From: Planctomycetaceae bacterium | GTDB taxonomy: Bacteria > Planctomycetota > Planctomycetia > Planctomycetales > Planctomycetaceae | Assembly (NCBI GenBank): GCA_014762625.1 | Contig: JABURQ010000196.1 | Location: forward strand, 1-33,119 | DNA: 33,119 nucleotides | Direction of reading: 5' to 3' | Shown: positions 15,725 to 24,695 of the stretch, piece after piece | Layout: the number at the start of each line of letters is the position of its first letter | Numbering within the stretch: position 1 is the first letter of the stretch | Program-made: the position numbers and the translations under genes | The notes under the pieces: model-generated | The model's input: only the letters and a program-made list of their open reading frames with translations | What the model was told of the DNA's origin: nothing | Databases searched by the model: none

Positions 15725-17164
15725 ATGCGTCTCGCGATTTCGATCCTCATTCTTCTGTTTTCCAGCCTCGCCATCTCCGCGGCGGAAAAGCCCAACATCC
15801 TCTTCATCATCTCCGATGATCTCTCGGCGGAATCGCTTTCCTGCTACGGCAACGAACAATGTCGCACGCCTCACATTGATTCCCTGGCCCAGCGCGGCAT
15901 GAAATTTACACGTGCCTATTGCCAATACCCGGTTTGCGGCCCCTCGCGTGCCGCATTGATGTCGGGAATGTACTCACAGCAGGTCGGCGTGACCGGGAAC
16001 GGCAGCTCCGGCAATTTCACCAAACGGATGGGTGATCGTCCCTCAATGGCTCAACTGTTCAAACAGAACGACTGGTACACCGCACGCGTCAGCAAGATTT
16101 ATCACATGCGGGTTCCCGGAGATATTACGAAAGGAGTCGATGGCCCGGATCACGCCGCCTCATGGACCGAAAGATTCAACGCCCATGCTCCGGAATGGAT
16201 GAGTGAAGGAGAACACATCCATCTTACGAACGAAAAAGTTCGATTCGACAAAGACGTTCATTACGGGCTCGGATTCGGCGGAGCGTTTTATGTCGTGAAG
16301 GGAAGCGATCCGACGGGGGCCGCACAGGCTGACGTGATTGCTTCCACAAAAGCGGTTGAATTATTGGAGACACACAAAGACGAGCCGTTCTTTCTAGCGG
16401 TCGGACTGGTCCGGCCTCACGTGCCGCTCGTCGCTCCGCATCAATATTTCGATCCGTATCCCCCTTCCAAAATGAATCTCCCCCGCAAAGTTGAGGGCGA
16501 CTGGAACGATATCCCGAAAGCCGGCATCTCGAAAAATTCCAAAGCGATCGGCCTCGCCGGAAAGATCGACAAACAGCAACAGGTCCTTTCGGCCTACTAC
16601 GCCTCCGTCGCGTTCATGGACGATCAAGTCGGAAAGATTCTGGCGGCACTCGATCGACTCGATCTCCGCAAAAACACCATCGTCATCTTCACCGCCGATC
16701 ATGGATACCATCTGGGGGAACATGACTTCTGGCAAAAGATGAGCCTCCATGAGGAATCGACCCGCATTCCGATCATCTTCTCCGTTCCCGGAAAATCTCC
16801 CGGCGTCAGCCATTCACTCGTACAACAGATCGACATCTATCCGACATTGGCCGAACTGGCCGAATTGCCGATCCCCAAACACGTGCAGGGAAAGAGTTTC
16901 GCCAGAAACCTCGATGATCCCGATCATCAAGTCCACGACGAAATTTACTGTCTGAAACAGAAATCACACCTGCTCAGAACGGACCGCTGGGCCTATCTCC
17001 AATACCAGGATGGTTCCGCGGAATTGTACGACATGAAAAACGATCCGCAGCAATTCACCAATCTGGTCGATTCACCCGATCATCAACAGACGCTGAAAGA
17101 ACTGCAGAAACGATTGGCCGACAAACGACAATCGATCCAGGACAATTCGCTCCCCGCCCGATAA
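15725..17164 (+). CDS. Secreted sulfatase (iduronate-2-sulfatase-like)
   Basis: 479 residues with a signal peptide (about 1-20). Metal-binding aspartates sit in IISDD (29-32, D31/D32), and C71 in CGPSR (71-75) is the residue matured to formylglycine. TADHGYHLGEHDFW (from about 323) supplies further metal and active-site residues. The closing YLQYQDGSAELYDMKNDP segment is typical of the iduronate-2-sulfatase-like group. It removes sulfate esters from polysaccharides outside the cytoplasm; planctomycetes have dozens for algal sulfated glycans. ATG at 15725 is chosen for its GAGGAG ribosome site and signal peptide. A formylglycine-generating enzyme must be encoded elsewhere; none is in the window. 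Confidence 0.95.
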   Translation: MRLAISILILLFSSLAISAAEKPNILFIISDDLSAESLSCYGNEQCRTPHIDSLAQRGMKFTRAYCQYPVCGPSRAALMSGMYSQQVGVTGNGSSGNFTKRMGDRPSMAQLFKQNDWYTARVSKIYHMRVPGDITKGVDGPDHAASWTERFNAHAPEWMSEGEHIHLTNEKVRFDKDVHYGLGFGGAFYVVKGSDPTGAAQADVIASTKAVELLETHKDEPFFLAVGLVRPHVPLVAPHQYFDPYPPSKMNLPRKVEGDWNDIPKAGISKNSKAIGLAGKIDKQQQVLSAYYASVAFMDDQVGKILAALDRLDLRKNTIVIFTADHGYHLGEHDFWQKMSLHEESTRIPIIFSVPGKSPGVSHSLVQQIDIYPTLAELAELPIPKHVQGKSFARNLDDPDHQVHDEIYCLKQKSHLLRTDRWAYLQYQDGSAELYDMKNDPQQFTNLVDSPDHQQTLKELQKRLADKRQSIQDNSLPAR

Positions 17165-17170
17165 GGGCGG

Positions 17171-18406
17171 TCAGGTCATCTCCGGTTCGATTTCCGCTTT
17201 CAACTCGGGAATCTCGCGTTGCAGTCGTCCCGACTTCCGACCGTTAAACACCACTTCGGGCCATCGATTGCGAATCAGAACTTGATAAATCAACAGCGAA
17301 CCGAGCATCGCCCCCAGAAACGTCGTCAGGAACTTCGTGCCGATCGAAACCCCCACGTCGTCGAGCGCTAAATGGATCGCACCGCACAAGAGATGATGAA
17401 TAAAATAGACCCAGTAAGCGCTCGCCCCCATATACCGCAACCAGGGCGGCAACTCGGGATTCCAGAACAGGAACAATGTCGACAGCCCGATCGACAAACC
17501 GATCGCCACGATTGTGAGAATCGCCCCCGCTCCCCAATCAGGCGGCGTTAACGACTCGCTTAAAAACGTGCGAATCAACGGAATCGCGAACGTGATGGCA
17601 ACGCCCGCCAGAAAAACCAGCCCAAAGGCAAGCTTGCGTGCAAACTCGGGCGCCCGCCTGACGCTGGAAACCAACGACACTCCCGCCGCGAAGTAGATTC
17701 CAAAATAAAAAATTCGCTTGGCAATCGGTGTGTAGCCGTGGTCGAAGTCCGCCACGATCTCGGGGTAGAACGACAGGAAGCCAATCGCCCACAGGAAAGT
17801 CACTCCCACCAGCGACAGATATTGACGTTTCCCTCCCCATGAAAACCAGCGTTCCGTCCCAGGTTTGGAACTCCCGCGAAACCTGCAGGAAAGCACCAGC
17901 AGGATCGTATAGAGCAGCAGATATTGCAGATACCAGAAATGGGCGATCCCCCACAAACGAGAATCGTAATCGTGTACATCGAATTCTAGATATTGTTTCC
18001 AGGAAATCTCCTCACGGAATACATATCCCAGGTTCCAGAGATAAAACTCGGCGATCAGGATCGGAATCCCAAAGATTAAAAACGGTTTCAGCAAACGGTC
18101 GCGACGGTTTTTGAACAGCAGCGACCCGCCCTTCCGATCCAGCATGATGCGAGTGCTGACGCCGCTGATCACGAAAAACAACGGCATAATGAAGCATTCG
18201 ATACTCCAGACGAACCACGTCACAACAGGATTTTCTTCTGAGACAGAAATTCCTTCCACCGTCCAAGCGAGCCCGGGCATCATCTCCGGGAGATAAGGCA
18301 TCCCCGCATGCAGCGCCACTACGAGCAGGGTCGCCACAATGCGCAGCACATCAATCCCGGTCAATCGACCTGAAAAAAGACCGTGCTGTCCGCTTCGCTC
18401 GTTCAT
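17171..18406 (-). CDS. Integral membrane acyltransferase (acyltransferase 3 family)
   Basis: About 411 residues and roughly ten hydrophobic segments. The opening GIDVLRIVATLLVVALHAG contains the conserved His of acyltransferase 3 (PF01757). IECFIMPLFFVISG with the later RRDRLLKPFLIFGIP segment matches the MdoC/OpgC-like branch. It probably O-acylates a glycan or glucan across the inner membrane. ATG at 18406 (MNERSG) is preferred over GTG at 18433. Its stop lies 7 bases from the end of the convergent sulfatase gene; whether the two act on the same carbohydrate is unknown. Confidence 0.9.
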   Translation of the reverse strand: MNERSGQHGLFSGRLTGIDVLRIVATLLVVALHAGMPYLPEMMPGLAWTVEGISVSEENPVVTWFVWSIECFIMPLFFVISGVSTRIMLDRKGGSLLFKNRRDRLLKPFLIFGIPILIAEFYLWNLGYVFREEISWKQYLEFDVHDYDSRLWGIAHFWYLQYLLLYTILLVLSCRFRGSSKPGTERWFSWGGKRQYLSLVGVTFLWAIGFLSFYPEIVADFDHGYTPIAKRIFYFGIYFAAGVSLVSSVRRAPEFARKLAFGLVFLAGVAITFAIPLIRTFLSESLTPPDWGAGAILTIVAIGLSIGLSTLFLFWNPELPPWLRYMGASAYWVYFIHHLLCGAIHLALDDVGVSIGTKFLTTFLGAMLGSLLIYQVLIRNRWPEVVFNGRKSGRLQREIPELKAEIEPEMT

Positions 18407-18463
18407 CCCTGAACGTCCCCTTCCGTAATTCACCGGAAGAATATCGGATCCGGCGAGTTTCGA

Positions 18464-18955
18464 CTACCCGTTTTGCTGAGCCCAGAGATTCTTCGTCAAA
18501 TGCGCCTGTCCCTGATGATGGGCTTCGTGCCAGGCTATCACCTGCAGCAGAGTCTCCAGTGTCCAGCCACGCCCCTGGAGAAATTCCGTCGGAGATGACG
18601 ATAGATGATCCTCCGAAAACGAACGAATCGTGTTCAGGAAATGCTCGCGAGAATGAGACAGGACCTCGCCTATTTCGGACACGCTCGGAATGTCGTCATC
18701 CGGCGTCGATCCTCCTTTGAATCTTGACACCAATTGGGGAAAGTCCGGTTCGCCGGCATCCAGACGCTCCGTGGCGAATAATTCTTCCGTAACACCGATA
18801 TGCATCAACTGCCAGGCGATATGTGCCCGTCCCGGTCCCGGTCGCCAGCCGAGAATCTCCTCGGCCTGACCGGATTCCTCAATGGAATCCAATAAAGCCA
18901 ACGTGCGGCCTCTTTCAAATTCCCAAAGCTTCACGTAGGTTTCGATGACAGACAT
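18464..18955 (-). CDS. DinB-family protein
   Basis: 163 residues, all helical in appearance. The DinB/YfiT four-helix-bundle signature is present: a His in WQLMHIG (H52) and the C-terminal WHEAHHQGQ (about 142-150), which together give the three-His metal site. Family members include thiol-dependent S-transferases (for example bacillithiol or mycothiol users) and many of unknown role. The start is ATG at 18955, one codon inside a TTG start. It may be co-transcribed with the acyltransferase gene 57 bases downstream, but no functional link is apparent. Confidence 0.85.
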   Translation of the reverse strand: MSVIETYVKLWEFERGRTLALLDSIEESGQAEEILGWRPGPGRAHIAWQLMHIGVTEELFATERLDAGEPDFPQLVSRFKGGSTPDDDIPSVSEIGEVLSHSREHFLNTIRSFSEDHLSSSPTEFLQGRGWTLETLLQVIAWHEAHHQGQAHLTKNLWAQQNG

Positions 18956-19099
18956 CAATATCCTCTCCTGAGATTCCTGAAGGATGTAACGCGATCATTA
19001 TGGCGAATTCTGAAGCCTTCGTCACGCGTGATATGTGACCCTCCCGATGCGCACTCGTTACACTATCGAAGTACCCATTCGACTTCAGGAAGATTCGTT

Positions 19100-20089
19100 A
19101 TGCTGATTCTGCTGATTTACATTGTGATGTTTCTCGCCCTCTCCGGATTGCTGGCGTTGATCGATGCCGCCGTCCTGAGTGTTTCCATGGCGGAAACTGA
19201 AGAAATGGTCGTTCAGGAGAAAGCGGGAGCCGTCGCGCTCAAAACCGTGAAGAAGAAGATCACTCAAGCCGTCGTCGTGATCGTGATCGTCACCAACTCC
19301 ATCAACGTCCTCGGCCCGATCCTCGTGGGGCAAAAAGCAACCAGCCTTTACGACAACTCCGTCATCGGCATCATCACGGCTGTCCTGACGTTCGGCACAA
19401 TTATCTTTTCCGAGATTATCCCGAAATCATTGGGAACCCACTACGCTCCGATCATTTCGCGGACCGCGGCACCCGCTGTACTCACCCTCACTTATGTCCT
19501 GTTCCCTCTGGTCTACATACTCGAAAAGATTGCCGCATTCTTTCAGCGCGGCGAACGACGCATCGGGACGGAAACACAAATTCGTTCTCTCGTCGCGATC
19601 GGCCTGAAGGCGGGACGCATTGAAGAAGATGAAGGGCAGATGATTCATCAGGCGTTTGTCCTGAATGACCTGACGGCGGAAGACATTATGACGCCCATCG
19701 ACAGAGTCATTTCACTCCCCCTGAACACCAAAGTTTCCGAAGCTGCAAAAGTGGTCTTCGCTCACGAATTCTCACGATATCCGGTTTATGGGGAGAACAT
19801 CGACGATATCAAAGGGATGGTTCTCAGCCGTCAGGTTCTGGCGGCTCTCGCCAACGGTCATGACGAAGACACGATCGAATCGCTGCTCCAGAAGACGCCC
19901 CGTATCAAACCAAGCAAACATTCCGACACGTTATTGATGATGTTTCGCCAACGTCAAACTCATTTGGCAACCGTGCACAAAGAGGGCAAAACCCTGGGAC
20001 TGGTCACCCTCGAAGATGTTCTTGAAGAACTCGTCGGGGAAATCGAGGACGAAAAGGACAATCCAGCCGAACGGGATATGGAATCGTAA
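19100..20089 (+). CDS. CNNM/HlyC-CorC family membrane protein with CBS domains
   Basis: 329 residues. The DUF21/CNNM membrane domain fills about 1-150, with transmembrane segments at about 2-25, 57-77, 88-108 and 124-145 and the family motif FSEIIPKSLG (103-112). Two CBS domains follow (about 195-250, starting DIMTPIDRVISL, and about 258-320), ending LGLVTLEDVLEELVGEIEDE. Members transport Mg2+ or other divalent ions, with CBS domains sensing nucleotides. The C-terminal CorC_HlyC domain of larger relatives is absent. ATG at 19100 with AGGAAGA upstream is chosen because the preceding 24 codons lack the membrane start. Confidence 0.92.
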   Translation: MLILLIYIVMFLALSGLLALIDAAVLSVSMAETEEMVVQEKAGAVALKTVKKKITQAVVVIVIVTNSINVLGPILVGQKATSLYDNSVIGIITAVLTFGTIIFSEIIPKSLGTHYAPIISRTAAPAVLTLTYVLFPLVYILEKIAAFFQRGERRIGTETQIRSLVAIGLKAGRIEEDEGQMIHQAFVLNDLTAEDIMTPIDRVISLPLNTKVSEAAKVVFAHEFSRYPVYGENIDDIKGMVLSRQVLAALANGHDEDTIESLLQKTPRIKPSKHSDTLLMMFRQRQTHLATVHKEGKTLGLVTLEDVLEELVGEIEDEKDNPAERDMES

Positions 20090-20129
20090 AGCTTACGATC
20101 CACCACCCTCGACCTGAATTCCACTTTCA

Positions 20130-20531
20130 TCAGCGAACATTAAACCAACTGTTGCAGTGCGCACACTTCACGTCGCCGGAAGGCGAAATCTCCTCTCCCG
20201 CGCCGATACCGGCTCCGCACGAGGGACAGTGATAGGAATCGTCGGCAGAATCGGAAGCCGAACTCGACTGATTTGAAAAACGCGACCGGGATCCGGCTCG
20301 CTTGACCTGCCCTGTGATGGCGGCATAGATCCCGAAGGCCGAGAACATGACGAAGCCTAAAGCGATGAAGGAGCCGAAAATCCGGATAAACAACGGCGGA
20401 GAACCGAACTCATTCCAGGGTGCGCCCCACAAAAATCCCAACACCGTCAGACCAATACCGCCAAATAACCCAAAGAACAGGCCAAAAAAGACACGAAAAG
20501 CCATCGGCGCCTGTTCGTCTGGTGAAGACAT
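20130..20531 (-). CDS. Small membrane protein with C-terminal zinc ribbon
   Basis: 133 residues. Two hydrophobic segments (about 12-37 and 46-72), the first rich in Phe and Gly (FFGLFFGLFGGIG), are followed by a Ser-rich linker and a C-terminal zinc ribbon, CPSC...CAHC, with about 18 residues between the pairs. The ribbon probably lies in the cytoplasm. ATG at 20531 has AAAGGAA upstream; the longer frame is not supported. Function unknown. It is convergent with the CNNM gene. Confidence 0.75.
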   Translation of the reverse strand: MSSPDEQAPMAFRVFFGLFFGLFGGIGLTVLGFLWGAPWNEFGSPPLFIRIFGSFIALGFVMFSAFGIYAAITGQVKRAGSRSRFSNQSSSASDSADDSYHCPSCGAGIGAGEEISPSGDVKCAHCNSWFNVR

Positions 20532-20759
20532 ACTTTTCCTTTCAGTCTTTTTTTTAGCTTGAAAATGCTCATTGGCACATCCATCAAGACTGTAGCCAAA
20601 CCTCGTATGTATGTCACGAGTGAACCATTCGACCGGCACGCGCTCATGGAGCCACACAAATCGATGATCGCTCTGGTTCCGCTTGTTCGATTCGTGAAAA
20701 AACAGTAGAAATCCGCTCCCTTCACCGTACAGTTCGTGCTGAACAACTTCCTCGACAAC

Positions 20760-22127
20760 ATGAAGAGTCTCGCGGTTTCAGATCGAATAACAACGATCGG
20801 GCGAACGTCTGCGTTCGTGCTGATTGTTGGCGTATGGGCTCTGCTGAATCCCTTGCGTGCCGAGGAGTTGCCACCACTCCCGGAAGCCGAACCGCAAATA
20901 CTCACGACTCCAAGAATCGCTAACAGCGATCCGCAGTCGTCACTGATCCCGACGACCGTTTTTCCTCTGGGAGAAGAGTCGTTGCGGGTCGAGCCTTATG
21001 GTTCGTTATGGGGAAATATCTATTATTCAACCTCTCGAACGAACCCAGGACCATTCACACTGTGGGTTCGATCGGAAGAAGATCAGGGAGAATCTTCCCT
21101 CGATGTGGACGCTCGCCGCTCGCGAATCGGAGCGCGACTCTTCGGAGAGTCGGTTGAGGTCGGTCCAGAGATTTTTCAAACGCGTGGGCGCGTCGAAGTT
21201 GATTTTTTCGGGCAATTTCTGACCGAGAACCGGGCCGGAGTTCGACTGCGTCACGTCTACTGGGAGGTCGAATCGGAATCGTCGCGCTACCTCATCGGCC
21301 AAACCGATGATGTCATCTCGCCGCTCCTACCGGGGACGCTCAATTTTGCCGTGGGAAGGTCGGCGGGAAATCTCGGATTTCGCCGCGCCCAATTTCAGGC
21401 GGAGAAAACCTACAGACTCGGTAAACATTCCAAACTGATTCTACAGGGCTCACTGAATCAGGATATCGTCGACGACTTCCCCACCGATCCCGGCATTCGC
21501 CGAGAATCCGTCGACTGGCCCGTGATCGAATCGCGTGTGGCGGTTCAATTCGAGTCGCCGCTTGCGAGCGAGCGTCCCGCCACGGTCGGATTTTCCGGGC
21601 ATCTTGGTGAAACCGGTTTTGATTTTCTGGCATCGGGACCGCCACCACTCTCACTTCCCCCCGCCGATGACGTACGAATCAAAACCTGGTCCATCAATGT
21701 CGATTTCGAAATCCCTCTGTCAGAGGTCACGACCTTCCGCGGTGAATGGTTTCGAGGAGCCAACCTCAGCCCGTTTCTCGGCGGGATCGGGCAGGGGGTC
21801 TGTCCCTGTCTTCGTCGCCCCATTCACTCAGATGGCGGCTGGTTCGAATTGGATCAACAATGGAATCCCGTCTGGGAATCGCATTTCGGAGCGGGTATCG
21901 ACGACCCGGAAGACGAAGATTCTCTGTTGGGGCGAACTCAAAATTCGTTCGTCTTCGGCAACCTGATATTTCAAGTCAACGATCGATTGTCGACGGGCTG
22001 GGAAGTGACCTGGTGGAAGACTCTCTATCACGATGAACGCGCAGGGCTGATACCTGCCGCCGACCTGACTCCGCGAACACCGGGCGAAGCGGTCACTCTG
22101 GAGTGGATGGTGCGGTACAACTTCTAA
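20760..22127 (+). CDS. Outer-membrane porin-like beta-barrel protein (DcaP-like)
   Basis: 455 residues with a signal peptide (hydrophobic 18-32, cleavage near LRA-EE). The rest alternates polar and hydrophobic residues in beta-strand style, with features of DcaP-type porins: RRSRIGARLFG, RVEVDFFGQF, RLRHVYWEVE and a GQTDDVISPL turn. It ends MVRYNF; a terminal Phe after alternating hydrophobics is the outer-membrane insertion signal. It would allow passive uptake through the outer membrane; the solute is unknown. Start ATG at 20760 is used; GTG at 20736 is in frame and possible. No clear ribosome site is seen. Confidence 0.8.
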   Translation: MKSLAVSDRITTIGRTSAFVLIVGVWALLNPLRAEELPPLPEAEPQILTTPRIANSDPQSSLIPTTVFPLGEESLRVEPYGSLWGNIYYSTSRTNPGPFTLWVRSEEDQGESSLDVDARRSRIGARLFGESVEVGPEIFQTRGRVEVDFFGQFLTENRAGVRLRHVYWEVESESSRYLIGQTDDVISPLLPGTLNFAVGRSAGNLGFRRAQFQAEKTYRLGKHSKLILQGSLNQDIVDDFPTDPGIRRESVDWPVIESRVAVQFESPLASERPATVGFSGHLGETGFDFLASGPPPLSLPPADDVRIKTWSINVDFEIPLSEVTTFRGEWFRGANLSPFLGGIGQGVCPCLRRPIHSDGGWFELDQQWNPVWESHFGAGIDDPEDEDSLLGRTQNSFVFGNLIFQVNDRLSTGWEVTWWKTLYHDERAGLIPAADLTPRTPGEAVTLEWMVRYNF

Positions 22128-22171
22128 ATCGCCTCGTTTTTACCAGCCAACATGACTACTTGCCAGTTAAT

Positions 22172-22214
22172 ACTAATTAATTAGTTGACCATTCTAAGCC
22201 AGTAGCTTAAGATC
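22172..22214 (+). promoter_or_regulatory. Candidate blaI-M56 promoter overlapped by a palindromic operator
   Basis: ACTAATTAATTAGT (22172-22185) is a perfect 14-base palindrome. Its last base is the first of TTGACC (22185-22190), a good -35 box, followed by an 18-base spacer and TAAGAT (22209-22214), a fair -10 box. The repressor start is 72 bases further on. BlaI/MecI-type repressors bind dyad operators at their own promoters, so autorepression is the natural reading. The exact operator sequence of this family member is not known to me. Confidence 0.5.
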
Positions 22215-22285
22215 AATCATGGTGATTGGTATTGGAAGCCAATCCAGACATTCTCAGTCTACTTTCATATTGTGAATGACTCATC

Positions 22286-22684
22286 ATGGCAGCGAGACCT
22301 GCTCCGGAAACGCCCACAGACGGCGAACTGGAAATTCTGAAAGTCCTTTGGCAACGCGGACCGAGTACCGTTCGCGAGGTGTTGGAAGTTCTCAATCGAC
22401 AACGGGAACGCGCCTATACCTCCATTATGACCATGATGAATTTGATGGTCGATAAAGGACTTCTACAACGAGAACCACAGGGGCGAGCGTTCATTTATCG
22501 TCCCGCATCCGCCCAACGCGCGGTCTTAAGCGAGATCGTGGATAATCTCGTGGGGAAAGCGTTTGACGGATCCCCGAGTTCTCTCGTGACGGCGTTACTG
22601 GATAAATCCAAATTAAGTCCCGAGGAAGCGGAGAGAATCAAGGACGCCATCATTGAGTATCAGGAAGAGAAAGGGATTCGATGA
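22286..22684 (+). CDS. BlaI/MecI/CopY-family transcriptional repressor
   Basis: 132 residues. The winged helix occupies about 10-80: DGELEILKVLWQRGPSTVREV, then TSIMTMMNLMVDKGLL (recognition helix) and the wing GRAFIYRP. A C-terminal dimerisation helix follows. Such repressors are cut by a partner M56 membrane protease on signal, releasing the promoter. The partner gene overlaps its last codons (ATGA), so the pair is translationally coupled. A palindrome at 22172-22185 is a likely operator. The signal is unlikely to be a beta-lactam, as no beta-lactamase gene is near. Confidence 0.95.
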   Translation: MAARPAPETPTDGELEILKVLWQRGPSTVREVLEVLNRQRERAYTSIMTMMNLMVDKGLLQREPQGRAFIYRPASAQRAVLSEIVDNLVGKAFDGSPSSLVTALLDKSKLSPEEAERIKDAIIEYQEEKGIR

Positions 22685-24516
22685 ACGAACTGCTCCCGGA
22701 CAATCTGGTCACCAGACTGGCGGAAACGCTCCTGCATTTCTGCTGGCAAGGTTTCGCCATTGCCGTAGTGGGTCTGTTTTTACTCAATCTTCCCCTCTTC
22801 AAACGAGCTTCAAGCCGATATCTCGTCAGTTTGAGCCTGTTTCTGATCATGGCGGCAGCTCCCGTTGTGACTTTTCTCGCATTAGACACAACCGTTGCTG
22901 CGACCTTAACGACCAACGTCCCCTCCCAAATAACGACGATCGCTCCGCAATTCCTCATTGCGAATCCCGCACCGGCCATTTTAGACACTCTCCTCCCGTA
23001 TTCGGATCAGCTCGTATTCATCTGGGGACTCGGCGTATGGGTACTGACTTGCCGTTTACTGGTTGCCTATCATCGCGGACGAAAACTGCAATTGGACACC
23101 GAACCGCTGCCAAAACAACTCGCGATCCGTGTTCAACAATTGACGACACAACTTCGCATGCCGAATTTCCGGAACATTTATCTTTCAAAACACTCCGAGG
23201 AAGCGCTCGCTCTCGGTTTCTGGAAGCCGACCATTTTGATCCCGGTGGCGTGGGCGATGGATTTACCACTCTCGACGTTGGAAGCGATTATCGCGCACGA
23301 GCTGGCGCACATTCGTCGTCACGATCTGTGGGTGAATCTTCTGCAAAGGGTAACCGAGGTGATTTTGTTTTATCATCCGGCCGTCTGGTGGTTGTCAAAT
23401 CGCGTCCGTGAGGAACGAGAGATGTGTTGCGACGAAGTCGCCGCCGCTTCGACGGGAAAACATTTGGACTACGCCCGCGCATTGGAAAATGTCGCCCGCT
23501 ATTTATCCGGCAACACACTATTGCTGGAAACCTCTTTTAAAGGAGAGAATCAGATGAAGATGTTGAAACGCGTTCGCCAGATACTGGGACAATCGTCTTC
23601 GTCCCGCTCGATGGGCAGGGTCTCTCTCAGTGCGATTACGTTACTCGCCGCAGTCAGCCTGTCGAGTCTGTCGCTAATGGCGCAAGACGCACCGTCCAGA
23701 GAAGGCGATCGTCCGACTGCGGAACGAGGAGACCGTCCCGCGCCTCCCTCCGAAGGGACTCGTGGAAATCGTCCGAGACCTCCCCGTGGGGAGGAGGATC
23801 GTCTTCCTTTCCCGCCTCCTCGCCGCGAAGGGGCAAGACGAGACGGCGACCATCGTCCTCCCGGCCCTCCCCCGGAAGGGCGTCGAGGTCGTGAGGAAGG
23901 ACGTTTCGACCGCGGTGATGGCCGACGCGAAGGCCCACCTCCCCGAGGCAACATACCTCCCGGAGAAGGTCGTGAAGCTCAACTCGCGCGAGAAATCCAA
24001 TTGTTGCGGGAAGAGGTACGACAACTCAGGGAAGAATTGCATCGACACGGTCCACCGCCGCGCGGCCCACGAGACGGTCAATTCGGCCCTCCGCCACGAA
24101 GAGATGGTAATCTACGAACGCGAGGGAGTCGTGAAACAGGACCTCCTCATTACGAGACCGCGCCACCTCCCCGAAACCCTGACGACAGAACCAGTCAAGT
24201 GATTCCCCGCTGGGATGGGCGTGAAACTGGACCTCCTCATTACGAGACCGCGCCACCTCCCCGAAACCCTGACGACAGAACCGGTCAAGTGATTCCCCGC
24301 TGGGATGATAGTGTCGTCCCCAGAGTACCGGTCGAAGGTCGCGATAGTGAACGACAGGGCCCACCACGAGGACGAGCAGGCGATCGACCGATTCCTCCAC
24401 GTGATGGATTCGGTCCTCCTCCCCGCGGTCAGCGTGACGGCGATCGACCGGCACCACCTCCCCGGGAAGGAGACGATCGACTGGAACGCCCCCGTCGCCC
24501 GGATGCGGAAAACTGA
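22681..24516 (+). CDS. M56 (BlaR1-like) membrane metalloprotease with Pro/Arg/Gly-rich tail
   Basis: 611 residues. Three N-terminal transmembrane segments (about 15-37, 44-67, 108-130) precede the zinc protease domain, with HELAH at 206-210 (H206, E207, H210) and EREMCCDE near 245 giving the third ligand. A fourth segment (about 317-335) follows. In BlaR1 the part beyond this is the periplasmic beta-lactam sensor. Here it is replaced by about 270 residues of Pro, Arg, Gly, Asp and Glu repeats, predicted disordered. One ordered exception is a perfect heptad stretch at about 431-455, with hydrophobics at 435, 439, 442, 446, 449 and 453. A 30-residue unit is duplicated at about 484-543. It presumably cleaves the upstream BlaI-type repressor when something touches the tail. 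Confidence 0.92.
   Translation: MNELLPDNLVTRLAETLLHFCWQGFAIAVVGLFLLNLPLFKRASSRYLVSLSLFLIMAAAPVVTFLALDTTVAATLTTNVPSQITTIAPQFLIANPAPAILDTLLPYSDQLVFIWGLGVWVLTCRLLVAYHRGRKLQLDTEPLPKQLAIRVQQLTTQLRMPNFRNIYLSKHSEEALALGFWKPTILIPVAWAMDLPLSTLEAIIAHELAHIRRHDLWVNLLQRVTEVILFYHPAVWWLSNRVREEREMCCDEVAAASTGKHLDYARALENVARYLSGNTLLLETSFKGENQMKMLKRVRQILGQSSSSRSMGRVSLSAITLLAAVSLSSLSLMAQDAPSREGDRPTAERGDRPAPPSEGTRGNRPRPPRGEEDRLPFPPPRREGARRDGDHRPPGPPPEGRRGREEGRFDRGDGRREGPPPRGNIPPGEGREAQLAREIQLLREEVRQLREELHRHGPPPRGPRDGQFGPPPRRDGNLRTRGSRETGPPHYETAPPPRNPDDRTSQVIPRWDGRETGPPHYETAPPPRNPDDRTGQVIPRWDDSVVPRVPVEGRDSERQGPPRGRAGDRPIPPRDGFGPPPRGQRDGDRPAPPPREGDDRLERPRRPDAEN
24130..24309 (+). repeat. 90-base tandem duplication inside the M56 gene
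   Basis: Two head-to-tail copies of exactly 90 bases (24130-24219, 24220-24309) differ at only a few positions, for example 24138/24228 (A/T) and 24193/24283 (A/G, Ser to Gly). Each encodes 30 residues beginning RETGPPHYETAPPPRNPDD and ending IPRWDG or IPRWDD. The reading frame is kept. Such near-identity indicates a recent duplication by slippage or recombination. Confidence 0.95.
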
Positions 24517-24548
24517 GTCTGCAGAGTCAAAAACGATTTTTACCAGAT

Positions 24549-24579
24549 GCCCGAGAGTGAAAGCTCTCGGGCTTTTTTT
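24549..24579 (+). terminator. Intrinsic terminator of the blaI-M56 unit
   Basis: A perfect 9-base stem, GCCCGAGAG (24549-24557) with CTCTCGGGC (24564-24572), encloses a six-base loop and is followed by seven T. It lies 32 bases after the M56 stop codon and separates this unit from the HD-like gene. Confidence 0.95.
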
Positions 24580-24695
24580 CTTTGATTTCGAGATCCGGCG
24601 TTCCGCTTTGTGCGTTAGTCATTGCAGGGGAAATGATCTGTGAACGGGGTGTTGAGACGAACCGAGACTGAAAACCTGCTGTCCGGTCAAGTGAC

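Noticed and set aside
24130-24309. CRISPR-like or satellite repeat
   Set aside because: The two 90-base copies are directly adjacent without spacers and encode in-frame protein; it is a coding tandem duplication.
23550-24457. Several long open frames on both strands over the M56 tail
   Set aside because: The repetitive, GC-rich Pro/Arg/Gly coding sequence leaves all frames open. Only the frame joined to the protease domain carries known motifs and ends before a terminator.
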